From Tannerella sp. (GTDB taxonomy: Bacteria; Bacteroidota; Bacteroidia; Bacteroidales; Tannerellaceae), in NCBI GenBank assembly GCA_031261145.1, contig JAISJX010000192.1, positions 1-6,129 on the forward strand: DNA of 6,129 nt, read 5' to 3'. The notes under the pieces were generated by a model. The model was not told the origin of the DNA and ran no database searches. It was given only the letters and a program-made list of their open reading frames with translations. Below, piece after piece: positions 1-6,129 of this stretch; positions within the stretch are counted from its first letter, which is position 1; each line of letters opens with the position of its first letter. A program made the translations under genes and the position numbers.

Positions 1-338
1 CGCACTTTCCAATAATAGAGCGTATTGGCTTGCAAAGTTTTCCCCAGATAAGCAATCTGGTTGGTGCGATTGCTATTTGTTTTTTTACTGTCCCAAACAT
101 CCGCCTTGTCTTTTTCGAGCAAAGCGACATCGGACGACACCAAAATTTGATAGGCTTTCTGAGATTTATTATTCTCAACGGAACCGATTTCCCAACTCAG
201 TCGGGGGTGTTGAATATCAATTCCCAATGGGTTATTCAGGTATTCACAACGTAAGTTTTCTACGGAAACAGCGTTTTGTGCATTTGCCGTCAAAGCGACA
301 AACAAAAAGAATGATAAATACAGAATTTTAACTTTCAT
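1..338 (-). CDS. GH78 alpha-L-rhamnosidase, N-terminal part (3' end beyond window)
   Basis: This is the first 112 codons of a gene that runs off the low-coordinate edge. It starts at the ATG read from 338-336. Residues 1-20 form a Sec signal peptide: basic MKVK, a hydrophobic core, then LTANA followed by QN. Cleavage after Ala20 is likely. The mature start has VENLRCEYLNNPLGID (residues 26-41), HPRLSWEI (44-51), KAYQILVSS (61-69), ADVWDSKK (79-86) and LYYWKV (107-112). This series is typical of the fibronectin-III-like N-terminal domain of Bacteroidota GH78 enzymes, which release terminal alpha-L-rhamnose by inversion. The (alpha/alpha)6 catalytic domain is not in the window, so activity cannot be judged from residues. 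The gene lies 37 nt downstream of the GH43 gene on the same strand and is probably the next gene of the operon. A full-length member would be expected to continue for several hundred more residues. The family call rests on recognised N-terminal motifs only. Confidence 0.85.
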   Translation of the reverse strand, partial: MKVKILYLSFFLFVALTANAQNAVSVENLRCEYLNNPLGIDIQHPRLSWEIGSVENNKSQKAYQILVSSDVALLEKDKADVWDSKKTNSNRTNQIAYLGKTLQANTLYYWKV

Positions 339-375
339 ATTGCGTTTATTTGTTTAATATTTAATATTAATCGTT
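339..375 (-). other. AT-rich intergenic leader of the GH78 gene
   Basis: The longest gap in the operon (37 nt) is almost all A and T on the coding strand. It contains the perfect palindrome TTAATATTAA (361-370) and a short period-7 repeat (TTTAATA twice on the plus strand, 353-366). I see no Shine-Dalgarno sequence and no convincing Bacteroidota promoter (TTTG about 20 nt before TAnnTTTG). The region is best read as an A/T-rich translation initiation leader within the operon, not a terminator, since no GC stem precedes a T-run. Confidence 0.5.
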
Positions 376-1779
376 TTATTTGTAAAAATCTATTATATCT
401 TTTGAAACATAAAGCGTTTTAGTGGCATCCGCATGAATCAGCGATGTGAAAAAACTTATCCAATCTATTTCAACATTGCCCTCGCCCTCCAACGAGACAA
501 ACACATTGTGAATCCCCTTCTGCTGTTTTAAAAGCGAAGCATTGACCTCTATCCACTGAGTTCCTTTGGGCACGTTGATTCGGGCAACGACCGGGCTGTT
601 TAATCCATCGACCCGCACCAACAGAACGCCTCCGGATACCGACGATACCCGCGCTTTGATTTTTTTGATTTTTTTGTTTCCAAAATCTACGGTGTTGTAT
701 TGTACATAAGCGTCGGCTTCACTTAATATCGTTTTCCATCCTTCGAAAGTGTTATTGTCGTTGAGAAATTTAATTGCTGCTCCCTTGTCGCTCAACCGGC
801 TGTAACGGTCGAGTTGAATCTCTTTTTTGGCGTCGGTTACACCCACGCCTCTCAAGGTAGGAACAACTTTCCGAATCGTTCCGTCGGGATTAAAAAAGAG
901 CGAATCTGCACAAATCGAGCGGGTTTTGTCCCAATTGTGCGAAAGGTCGAAGTGATGATAAAACAAGTACCACTGATCTTTATATTCAACAATCGACTGA
1001 TGGTTGGTCCAGCAACGGGCGGGCGATTGATCCATAATAATTCCTTTAAATTCAAAAGGTCCCTCCGGACTGTCGCCCATGGAATAAGCCAATGCTTCTG
1101 TTTGGTCTTGTACGTATGGAAATGTGTAATAATATTTACCTTTGCGTTCAAAAACAAACGGACCTTCTTTGAATCCTTCGGGCAAATCGCTTACCGGAAC
1201 AGGCTCGGAAGCCAGTTCCAGCATGTTTTCTTTCAATTTAGCCATCCATAAAGCGCCGCCTTGCCAATAGATGTATGCTTGCCCGTCGTGGTCGATCAGC
1301 ACGCAGGGATCGATTCCGCTCAGACCTTTTATAGGTTCCGGCTCCGGAACGAAGGGTCCAAAAGGTCGGTCAGCCACAGCCACTCCTATTGCCCGATAGT
1401 CTTTTCCATTTCCCATCGTGGAGTCTTGAACGGCAGGAAAATAGAAATAATACTTGCCGTTGCGGTAAACGCAATCGGGCGCCCACATACTATACGAATC
1501 CGAATCCACCCAAGACACTTTATCCTGACTGACGATAACGCCATGGTCTGTCCATTCCACCAGATTCTCCGATGAAAACACAGGATAGACCGCCATACAA
1601 AACCAGTCTTTAAACCGTTCCGATACACTCGGAATATCGTGCGAAGGATAGACATAAACCTTTCCCTCGAAAACCCTTGCCGTTGGGTCGGCTGTGAATT
1701 GGTCCCGGATAAGCGGATTTTGGGCAAACAAAGATTCGGCTAATAAAATCAGGGACCATAATAATAAACTTCTATTCAT
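376..1779 (-). CDS. Secreted GH43 glycosidase with C-terminal CBM6-like domain
   Basis: A 467-residue secreted five-bladed beta-propeller glycosidase, probably an alpha-L-arabinofuranosidase or beta-xylosidase. I place the start at the ATG at 1779-1777, because the 18 extra residues available upstream (MAEQPNRPESANVLNNIK) are polar and would bury a good Sec signal, MNRSLLLWSLILLAESLFA, followed by QNP. The three GH43 acids are visible: Asp31 in TADPTARVF (general base), Asp157 in SGIDPCVLID (pKa modulator) and Glu205 in FKEGPFVFER (general acid). His260 in TNHQSIVEY is also typical. Residues about 340-443 (DNNTFEGW, AYVQYNTVDFG, KARVSS, VEIDWISF) match a CBM6-type beta-sandwich that binds sugar chains. 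A 24-residue tail follows. There is no lipobox Cys, so a soluble periplasmic or secreted protein is likely. The gene overlaps the DUF6807 gene by 8 nt, which suggests coupled translation. Subfamily and exact substrate cannot be set from sequence alone. Confidence 0.92.
   Translation of the reverse strand: MNRSLLLWSLILLAESLFAQNPLIRDQFTADPTARVFEGKVYVYPSHDIPSVSERFKDWFCMAVYPVFSSENLVEWTDHGVIVSQDKVSWVDSDSYSMWAPDCVYRNGKYYFYFPAVQDSTMGNGKDYRAIGVAVADRPFGPFVPEPEPIKGLSGIDPCVLIDHDGQAYIYWQGGALWMAKLKENMLELASEPVPVSDLPEGFKEGPFVFERKGKYYYTFPYVQDQTEALAYSMGDSPEGPFEFKGIIMDQSPARCWTNHQSIVEYKDQWYLFYHHFDLSHNWDKTRSICADSLFFNPDGTIRKVVPTLRGVGVTDAKKEIQLDRYSRLSDKGAAIKFLNDNNTFEGWKTILSEADAYVQYNTVDFGNKKIKKIKARVSSVSGGVLLVRVDGLNSPVVARINVPKGTQWIEVNASLLKQQKGIHNVFVSLEGEGNVEIDWISFFTSLIHADATKTLYVSKDIIDFYK
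1772..1779 (-). other. Stop/start overlap (ATGAATAG) coupling DUF6807 and GH43
   Basis: On the coding strand the bases ATGAATAG hold the GH43 start (1779-1777) and, in another frame, the TAG stop of the DUF6807 gene (1774-1772). The bases before the ATG (CAATATAAAA) show no Shine-Dalgarno sequence. Overlaps of this kind usually let ribosomes that finish the first gene restart on the second. This supports both the chosen GH43 start and membership of one operon. Confidence 0.75.
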
Positions 1780-2668
1780 TTTTATATTGTTCAAAACATT
1801 TGCTGATTCCGGCCTGTTCGGTTGTTCCGCCATGCACCAATATGCGGTAGCGGAATTTGACTTTCTCGCCCTTTTTCAGGACGGTTTCTTTGTCGTCTTT
1901 CGGATATTGCAATGTGGCAGGCGAGAATAATCCGTAATCGCGCGTAAGCCACGGCTCCGGATACCAGGTATTGGAAGGATGTTGCAGCAGGGCGATACCT
2001 TCAGTGCCGGTTTTCAGTGTTCCATAATAATCCATCCAGGGAGATACAACTCCGTTGGTTTCCTCTTGGTTTTTTTTCCCTTCGGCATTGAACATCGTTC
2101 CGCCTTGGGCTACGGCAAGGTCGGAGATAAAACGGATGGTAAACAGCGAATGATTCGTTTTTTTTATGGTTACATCCGTCAACATCTCCAATTCAATGTC
2201 GAAGTCTAACTGATACAGGTCTTTGGACGGTGCAGAAACGGTTATTTTGCGGCGGTCAATAATTGGAGCATCAGCGTCGGGACGCTTCCAGATACACTCG
2301 TCTTCAATGACAACCTTACTCCCTCCGGCTTCGATGATGCGGGCGCCCAATGAGATGATGCGTCCCCGCTCAAAACCTTCATGCCAGTAATTACCGCCAT
2401 TTACCATGTCGCAGCCAAAAAACATGGAACTGTGATGGGGATACAATTTGTTACGCATGGAGGTAAGGCTCGAACCGGATACCGGACCGTTTACCGGAAA
2501 AAAGAAAGGATGTTTCTCATCGGGATAACAACGGTAACTGGTAAAAATCTCATCCATTATGTTCACATCAATACGGTTGCCGATTTTGACAGCCGATACC
2601 TCTAAAGGCTGGCTATAAACCGAGTTTACTAAAAATAATGCTGTTACAGCAAATAAAATTCTTTTCAT
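1772..2668 (-). CDS. Secreted DUF6807 ('methane oxygenase PmoA-like') family protein
   Basis: A 298-residue exported protein of the DUF6807 family, which databases often label 'PmoA'. That label is misleading: it is soluble, has no membrane helices after the signal, and is not a subunit of particulate methane monooxygenase. Residues 1-19 are a Sec signal (MKRILFAVTALFLVNSVYS) followed by Gln20. The family signature is clear: PFFFPVNGPVSG (54-65), YPHHSSMFFGCD (76-87), NGGNYWHEG (90-98), TIRFISDLAVA (177-187), then SPWMDYYG (209-216) and QHPSNTWYPEPW (229-240). The conserved His77-79 region, Asp87, Asn93 and Trp95 could line a ligand or metal site, but no mechanism is established to my knowledge. 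The beta-rich pattern suggests a beta-sandwich such as those that bind or act on sugars. It sits 26 nt after the oxidoreductase gene and overlaps the GH43 gene, so a role in glycoside processing is more plausible than anything to do with methane. Confidence 0.88.
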   Translation of the reverse strand: MKRILFAVTALFLVNSVYSQPLEVSAVKIGNRIDVNIMDEIFTSYRCYPDEKHPFFFPVNGPVSGSSLTSMRNKLYPHHSSMFFGCDMVNGGNYWHEGFERGRIISLGARIIEAGGSKVVIEDECIWKRPDADAPIIDRRKITVSAPSKDLYQLDFDIELEMLTDVTIKKTNHSLFTIRFISDLAVAQGGTMFNAEGKKNQEETNGVVSPWMDYYGTLKTGTEGIALLQHPSNTWYPEPWLTRDYGLFSPATLQYPKDDKETVLKKGEKVKFRYRILVHGGTTEQAGISKCFEQYKNE

Positions 2669-2694
2669 CTTATATCAAATTAAATTAATTATCC
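2669..2694 (-). other. AT-rich leader of the DUF6807 gene
   Basis: This 26-nt gap on the coding strand reads as almost pure A/T (GGATAATTAATTTAATTTG, then ATATAAG before ATG). A GAGGA at the preceding stop codon lies over 20 nt from the ATG, too far to act as a normal ribosome binding site. It gives no sign of a terminator or strong promoter and fits an internal operon junction. Confidence 0.45.
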
Positions 2695-4056
2695 TCAAAA
2701 ATTATACGGTGGCCGTTGAGGACGTGAAATCATGGAATTAGCTTCATCATCGTTTTTGAACCGTTCCAATACCGGATCCCAGTAAAGTTTGCGGTTCAGT
2801 TTCATGGCGATGTGTTGCAACAGGCAGGCAGAACAGGAGCGATGGGCGACTTCCGCCGGAGTGATGTTTTTCTTTCCGGTGCGGATGCTTTCCAACCAAT
2901 TACCATGATGGTCGGTACTTACATATAGCCGGATATCGTCTTCTCCGAGCGGCGACAGAATTTTGGGGTCGGAAGCCTGAAGCGCCTGCGACTTCGTGCT
3001 TATCGGTTCGTTTGCTGAGGCGGCATAATTTCCGCGGCTGACGAACAACCAGCCTTTCGTACCGGTAAATAACAGCCCGTTCGGTTTTTCGGGCGTGTCG
3101 GTTATTCCACGAACAATCACGCCGTTGTCGTACAGCATTTCCGTTTCATAGAGACCATGCACATCCCATAAACCGTTGGAGGCAAATTCGGCTTTGCCGT
3201 ATATTTCTACGGGACCGGAATATTCCTTATCCATCGCCCAATGGACGATATCAAAATGATGGGCGCCCCAACCCGTAATCATCCCTGCGCCAAACTGTTC
3301 GCAGCGTAACCAACCCGGACGGCCGAAATCTTTCTGCGGATGTACGCGGTCAACAGTGTAGGGAACATAAGGTGTTGAACCTAACCACATATCGTAATTA
3401 AATCCTTTCGGGACAGGCATTTCTTCCGGATTGCCGCCGGAAGGATCGCCCGGAAGCCGGACTTCAATCTCTTTCAATTGTCCGAGGCGTCCGTTGCGCA
3501 CCAATTCGCAAGCCACACGAAACTGTTCCATCGAACGCTGCTGACTTCCGATTTGCAATATGCGACCGTTTGCATTGACGGCATCGCTCATTTTGCGTCC
3601 TTCGGCAATCGTCAACGAAGTCGGTTTTTGCAGATACACGTGTTTTCCCGCCCGGACTGCGTCAATGGCATTTTTGGCGTGCCAGTGGTCGGGTGTGCTG
3701 ATTAATACGGCATCTATATCTTTGTTGGTCAACAAATCCACGTGATTCTCATACGTTGTAACGCCGGAATAGGGTTTGTTGAATTTCTCTGTATAGTACC
3801 CTTCCACGTACTGTTTGGCGTCCGCTACACGATTGGCGTCCAAATCAGCTACCGCAATGATACGGACATCATCGTATTTCAGGACGCCCGGCATATCGTG
3901 TTCGCGCGATATACGTCCGGCGCCAATGGCGCCGATGTTAATCCGGTTAGAGGGCGCTGTTTTCCCGAAAACCGACGCCGGAACAATTGTTGGGGCAGCA
4001 ATCAGTCCTATACCTGCTGTTACTGTTTTCTTCAAAAAATCTCTTCTTGTACTCAT
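2695..4056 (-). CDS. Tat-exported Gfo/Idh/MocA family oxidoreductase
   Basis: A 453-residue NAD(P)-dependent sugar oxidoreductase. The N-terminus carries a twin-arginine signal (STRRDFLKK, residues 2-10, then a weakly hydrophobic stretch to about 30). It would therefore fold and bind cofactor in the cytoplasm before export, as known for Zymomonas glucose-fructose oxidoreductase. The Rossmann domain follows: INIGAIGAGRIS (39-50) is the glycine-rich loop, and Asp71 in AVADLDANR ends strand beta-2 and may favour NAD(H). TPDHWHAKNA (121-130) is a family motif. The usual Glu-Lys-Pro motif reads LQKPTSLTI (142-150), with Lys144 kept and Gln143 in place of Glu. GWGAHHFDIVHW (262-273) gives His266 as the likely catalytic His. 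The rest is the alpha/beta substrate domain, with the C-terminal part typical of Bacteroidota and PVC members. GH109-type hydrolases share this fold, so a net glycosidase by oxidation and elimination is an alternative. The ATG start gives an intact Tat motif. Confidence 0.92.
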   Translation of the reverse strand: MSTRRDFLKKTVTAGIGLIAAPTIVPASVFGKTAPSNRINIGAIGAGRISREHDMPGVLKYDDVRIIAVADLDANRVADAKQYVEGYYTEKFNKPYSGVTTYENHVDLLTNKDIDAVLISTPDHWHAKNAIDAVRAGKHVYLQKPTSLTIAEGRKMSDAVNANGRILQIGSQQRSMEQFRVACELVRNGRLGQLKEIEVRLPGDPSGGNPEEMPVPKGFNYDMWLGSTPYVPYTVDRVHPQKDFGRPGWLRCEQFGAGMITGWGAHHFDIVHWAMDKEYSGPVEIYGKAEFASNGLWDVHGLYETEMLYDNGVIVRGITDTPEKPNGLLFTGTKGWLFVSRGNYAASANEPISTKSQALQASDPKILSPLGEDDIRLYVSTDHHGNWLESIRTGKKNITPAEVAHRSCSACLLQHIAMKLNRKLYWDPVLERFKNDDEANSMISRPQRPPYNF

Positions 4057-4081
4057 GCTTTTTTATTTAATATGGAATAAT
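4057..4081 (-). other. A-rich translation initiation leader of the oxidoreductase gene
   Basis: The 25-nt gap on the coding strand ends TTAAATAAAAAAGC just before ATG. An A-rich stretch and no Shine-Dalgarno match are the usual Bacteroidota start context, which supports the ATG at 4056-4054. The gap is too short for a separate promoter and terminator, so the gene is probably co-transcribed with the upstream glycosidase. Confidence 0.5.
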
Positions 4082-6129
4082 TCAAAGTATCTTCACCAAC
4101 TTGGGTTTCCCTTTATAAATCGTTTTCCCGTTTTTGATTACCGTCAAACTCTTGGCGGAGACGGTTACGTCAATCGTATTGCCGCGATAAACAAAGTCTT
4201 TGATGTTAATTGTGCCGGGGGCGGTTAGTTGGGGATGGATGTTCAGTGTGCCGTCGTATTGCGGTTGGAAACCAATTACTCCGAACAGTATCGCATTGGC
4301 AGCGCAAAGTCCCGATATTTCGTTGACGTCTTCATGAATCACCACCAAGGGACGGTCGGCGAAAGTTTCCTGCGGGTAGTAAACACATTGCTGACCCATC
4401 CAGAAATGACGGCGCAGGATGTCCCAGCCGATTTCGGGATAACCTTTTTCGTACATGATTAAGGCTGTTTCGGGTCCGTCGCCGACATAAGCGCCGCCGC
4501 CCGACCAGTCCGTATCCATAACTTCATAATGGAGAGAATCCGTTTTCGACACGCTGGTTATTCCATATTTTCCAAGGAAACCGGCATCCGTCAGTTCGGC
4601 GATAAGCGCTTTTTCCATAGCCGGTGTACAAGCGCCCGCCCACAAAGCGTCATACACTTGTATGGAATAGACATAATCCTTGAATCCATCGGGATAGAGC
4701 GCAGCAAACCATTGCTTTTCGTCACTCCACAGTTCTTTCCGTACCGCAGCAATAACCTTGTCGGCTTGTTGCTGCCAGTCTTTTCTCTCTTCGGCGCTTG
4801 CGCCCGTATATTTGCCCATTTCCGCCAATTCGTTCAAACACCAGCTTCGTTCGGCGTTCGGACTGACAACAATATGTTCCCATCCGGTGCCCCACATTTC
4901 CAACATATTATCATGAACACCGTAATCAATCAGTCCATTGGGTTGTTGGATCGCTTCGTCGGTCATTACCAAGCGTTTGGCATATTCAAACATATCCTTG
5001 TTGTGACCGAAGAACTTAAAAATGGCGGATATAAACCGCGTAAAAGCAACGGTGCTGTAGGAATATCTGTTTCCGACTCCCAAACCTCCGGGTGCGAGTG
5101 CATTGGTCTTTTCCAAGTCTATTTCGACCATTTTTCTGGCTATATCCATCGATTTTGTATCAAGCATCATTGCCAAGATATTATTCGCATATCCGGTATC
5201 CCACAAATAGGTACAAATACCTCCGCCGTTCATTCCCAGGGAAGCCACAAACGGGTCGGTGGCATAAGCGGGATTTTCCCAGAGACAGAGCAATCCGCTG
5301 AGTATGGAACGTTTGTAATAATCGTCCAATTCGGCTATATCGCTGGTAAGGGCAGGGATATTTTTTGTATAGGTTGCCAAGCGTTTTTCCCAGGCATCCA
5401 CAGCCGTTTTTATCAAGGCTTGGTCGTTCACTTTCTCCGGCAGTTGTCGGTCTTTTTCAACCATGACAACGGTAACGGTAGCCACCATGGTCTCGCCCGG
5501 TTTTATGCTGTTGCTTCCGTTATTGACATAGAGACCCACGTTGACCTCTTCGTTGCTCCACCGATTGGGCGCTGTGGGTTGAGGCGTCGCCACTTTACGC
5601 AAGGGAGCGCGAAATCCCCAATTGTTGAGCGGCTCAACACCCGACACACCGGGATCCAGCGTCGGCGACAAACTCACTTCCACCGGAGAGTCAGTCCGGT
5701 TTCGGATGGTGATTTTTTCGATAAATCCAACCTGACCGAAGAGTGGTATCAATTCGGTAGTAACGCCTAACGATATCAATTTGCCGTTTGCCCGGTAGTG
5801 ATATTTACCTTGCCTCACGATTTTGTGAGGAAGCCATTCACCGCTGACATAGCGTAGCCCGTTGCTCCAAAGACTCCATATACCTCCATCATCAGATACG
5901 GGAGTGGAATCTGCCGTAAAATTGACTTGCAGGTTGAATTGGTTGGCAACAAACGGGGGGGAGAAAAAATCTCCCACCCCTGTTACTGAATTATAAATCG
6001 GACTCACCGTCGTATATCCGCTCGAAACATAGACGTGACCTGCAATTGCCGACCCATCCCAATTCTTGGTCCGTTGCGGCGTAACCACTTGTTCCATACT
6101 GATGGAAAAATCGTCCAAACTGAACTTAT
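4082..6129 (-). CDS. Six-hairpin (alpha/alpha barrel) glycosidase-like protein, 5' truncated by window edge
   Basis: At least 682 residues of a large glycosidase-like protein that ends with TGA at 4084-4082. The frame stays open to the edge (KFS before the Leu codon TTG at 6118), so the true start and any signal peptide are outside. Numbering from that Leu, residues 1 to about 225 look like a beta-sandwich (GIWSLWSNGLRYVSGEWLPH at 79-98; IEKITIRNRTDSPVEV at 133-148). About 226-275 form a helical linker. About 276-620 form an (alpha/alpha)6 barrel with paired helices, and 621-678 a small C-terminal beta domain (TLNIHPQL, VYRGNTIDVTV). Candidate active-site residues are Asp307 in LWDTGY, Trp413-Glu414 in GTGWEH, Asp537 and Asp547 in DTDWSGGGAYVGDGPE, and Glu596/Glu600 in HEDVNEISG. 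The layout resembles clans with GH63, GH37, GH65, GH78 and GH142, but I cannot assign a family. The next gene starts 25 nt downstream on the same strand, which fits one operon acting on the same glycan. Confidence 0.8.
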   Translation of the reverse strand, partial: KFSLDDFSISMEQVVTPQRTKNWDGSAIAGHVYVSSGYTTVSPIYNSVTGVGDFFSPPFVANQFNLQVNFTADSTPVSDDGGIWSLWSNGLRYVSGEWLPHKIVRQGKYHYRANGKLISLGVTTELIPLFGQVGFIEKITIRNRTDSPVEVSLSPTLDPGVSGVEPLNNWGFRAPLRKVATPQPTAPNRWSNEEVNVGLYVNNGSNSIKPGETMVATVTVVMVEKDRQLPEKVNDQALIKTAVDAWEKRLATYTKNIPALTSDIAELDDYYKRSILSGLLCLWENPAYATDPFVASLGMNGGGICTYLWDTGYANNILAMMLDTKSMDIARKMVEIDLEKTNALAPGGLGVGNRYSYSTVAFTRFISAIFKFFGHNKDMFEYAKRLVMTDEAIQQPNGLIDYGVHDNMLEMWGTGWEHIVVSPNAERSWCLNELAEMGKYTGASAEERKDWQQQADKVIAAVRKELWSDEKQWFAALYPDGFKDYVYSIQVYDALWAGACTPAMEKALIAELTDAGFLGKYGITSVSKTDSLHYEVMDTDWSGGGAYVGDGPETALIMYEKGYPEIGWDILRRHFWMGQQCVYYPQETFADRPLVVIHEDVNEISGLCAANAILFGVIGFQPQYDGTLNIHPQLTAPGTINIKDFVYRGNTIDVTVSAKSLTVIKNGKTIYKGKPKLVKIL

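Noticed and set aside
30..331. Two small plus-strand frames at the window start.
   Set aside because: They are antisense to the GH78 N-terminal coding region, which has a signal peptide and recognised family motifs.
339..375. The TTAATATTAA palindrome as a terminator or operator.
   Set aside because: It is a short pure A/T palindrome in an A/T-rich gap, without a GC stem and T-run, and a single copy is not enough to call an operator.
1772..2668. Annotation of the third gene as a methane monooxygenase subunit from the 'PmoA' family name.
   Set aside because: It has a signal peptide and no other membrane segments, none of the true PmoA features, and it sits among sugar-degrading genes.
2669..2705. 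A possible internal promoter ahead of the DUF6807 gene (TTTG, then TTAATTTG on the coding strand).
   Set aside because: Only about 12 nt separate the two elements instead of about 20, the second box has a mismatch to TAnnTTTG, and it would lie almost on the start codon.
4529..5770. A 413-codon open frame on the plus strand.
   Set aside because: It lies wholly opposite the six-hairpin glycosidase gene, which has clear domain motifs. Its translation has no recognisable domain and reads as an antisense shadow.

Overview
The window shows one strand of a carbohydrate-degradation operon, almost certainly from a member of the Bacteroidota. Five genes lie on the minus strand, so transcription runs from high to low coordinates. 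Evidence for the phylum: the families present (GH78, GH43 with a CBM6-like domain, DUF6807, a Tat-exported Gfo/Idh/MocA oxidoreductase), A/T-rich start regions with no clear Shine-Dalgarno sequence, and Sec signal peptides that all place Gln directly after the predicted cleavage site. A more exact placement (for example Bacteroidales) is only a guess.

Layout in transcription order: (1) 6129-4082, a large six-hairpin (alpha/alpha barrel) glycosidase-like protein whose 5' end is outside the window; (2) 4056-2695, a Tat-signal Gfo/Idh/MocA NAD(P)-dependent oxidoreductase; (3) 2668-1772, a secreted DUF6807 ('PmoA-like') protein; (4) 1779-376, a secreted GH43 glycosidase with a C-terminal CBM6-like domain, whose start overlaps the stop of gene 3 by 8 nt; (5) 338-1, the N-terminal 112 codons of a secreted GH78 alpha-L-rhamnosidase whose 3' end is outside the window. 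Gaps are 25, 26, -8 and 37 nt, so co-transcription is very likely. The operon promoter, any SusC/SusD pair and any regulator must lie outside the window. There is no stretch over 300 bases without a gene, no plus-strand gene, and no RNA gene, mobile element or CRISPR array that I can support.

The four gene products whose N-terminus is visible all carry export signals (three Sec, one Tat), so the pathway appears to act in the periplasm or outside the cell. GH78 and GH43 point to a glycan or glycoside with alpha-L-rhamnose and with arabinofuranose or xylose, such as a pectic side chain, an arabinogalactan cap or a plant glycoside. The most interesting element is the pairing of an exported Gfo/Idh/MocA oxidoreductase with a DUF6807 protein inside a glycosidase operon. 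It could represent an oxidation-assisted route of glycoside cleavage alongside ordinary hydrolysis; this is inference and needs biochemical proof.
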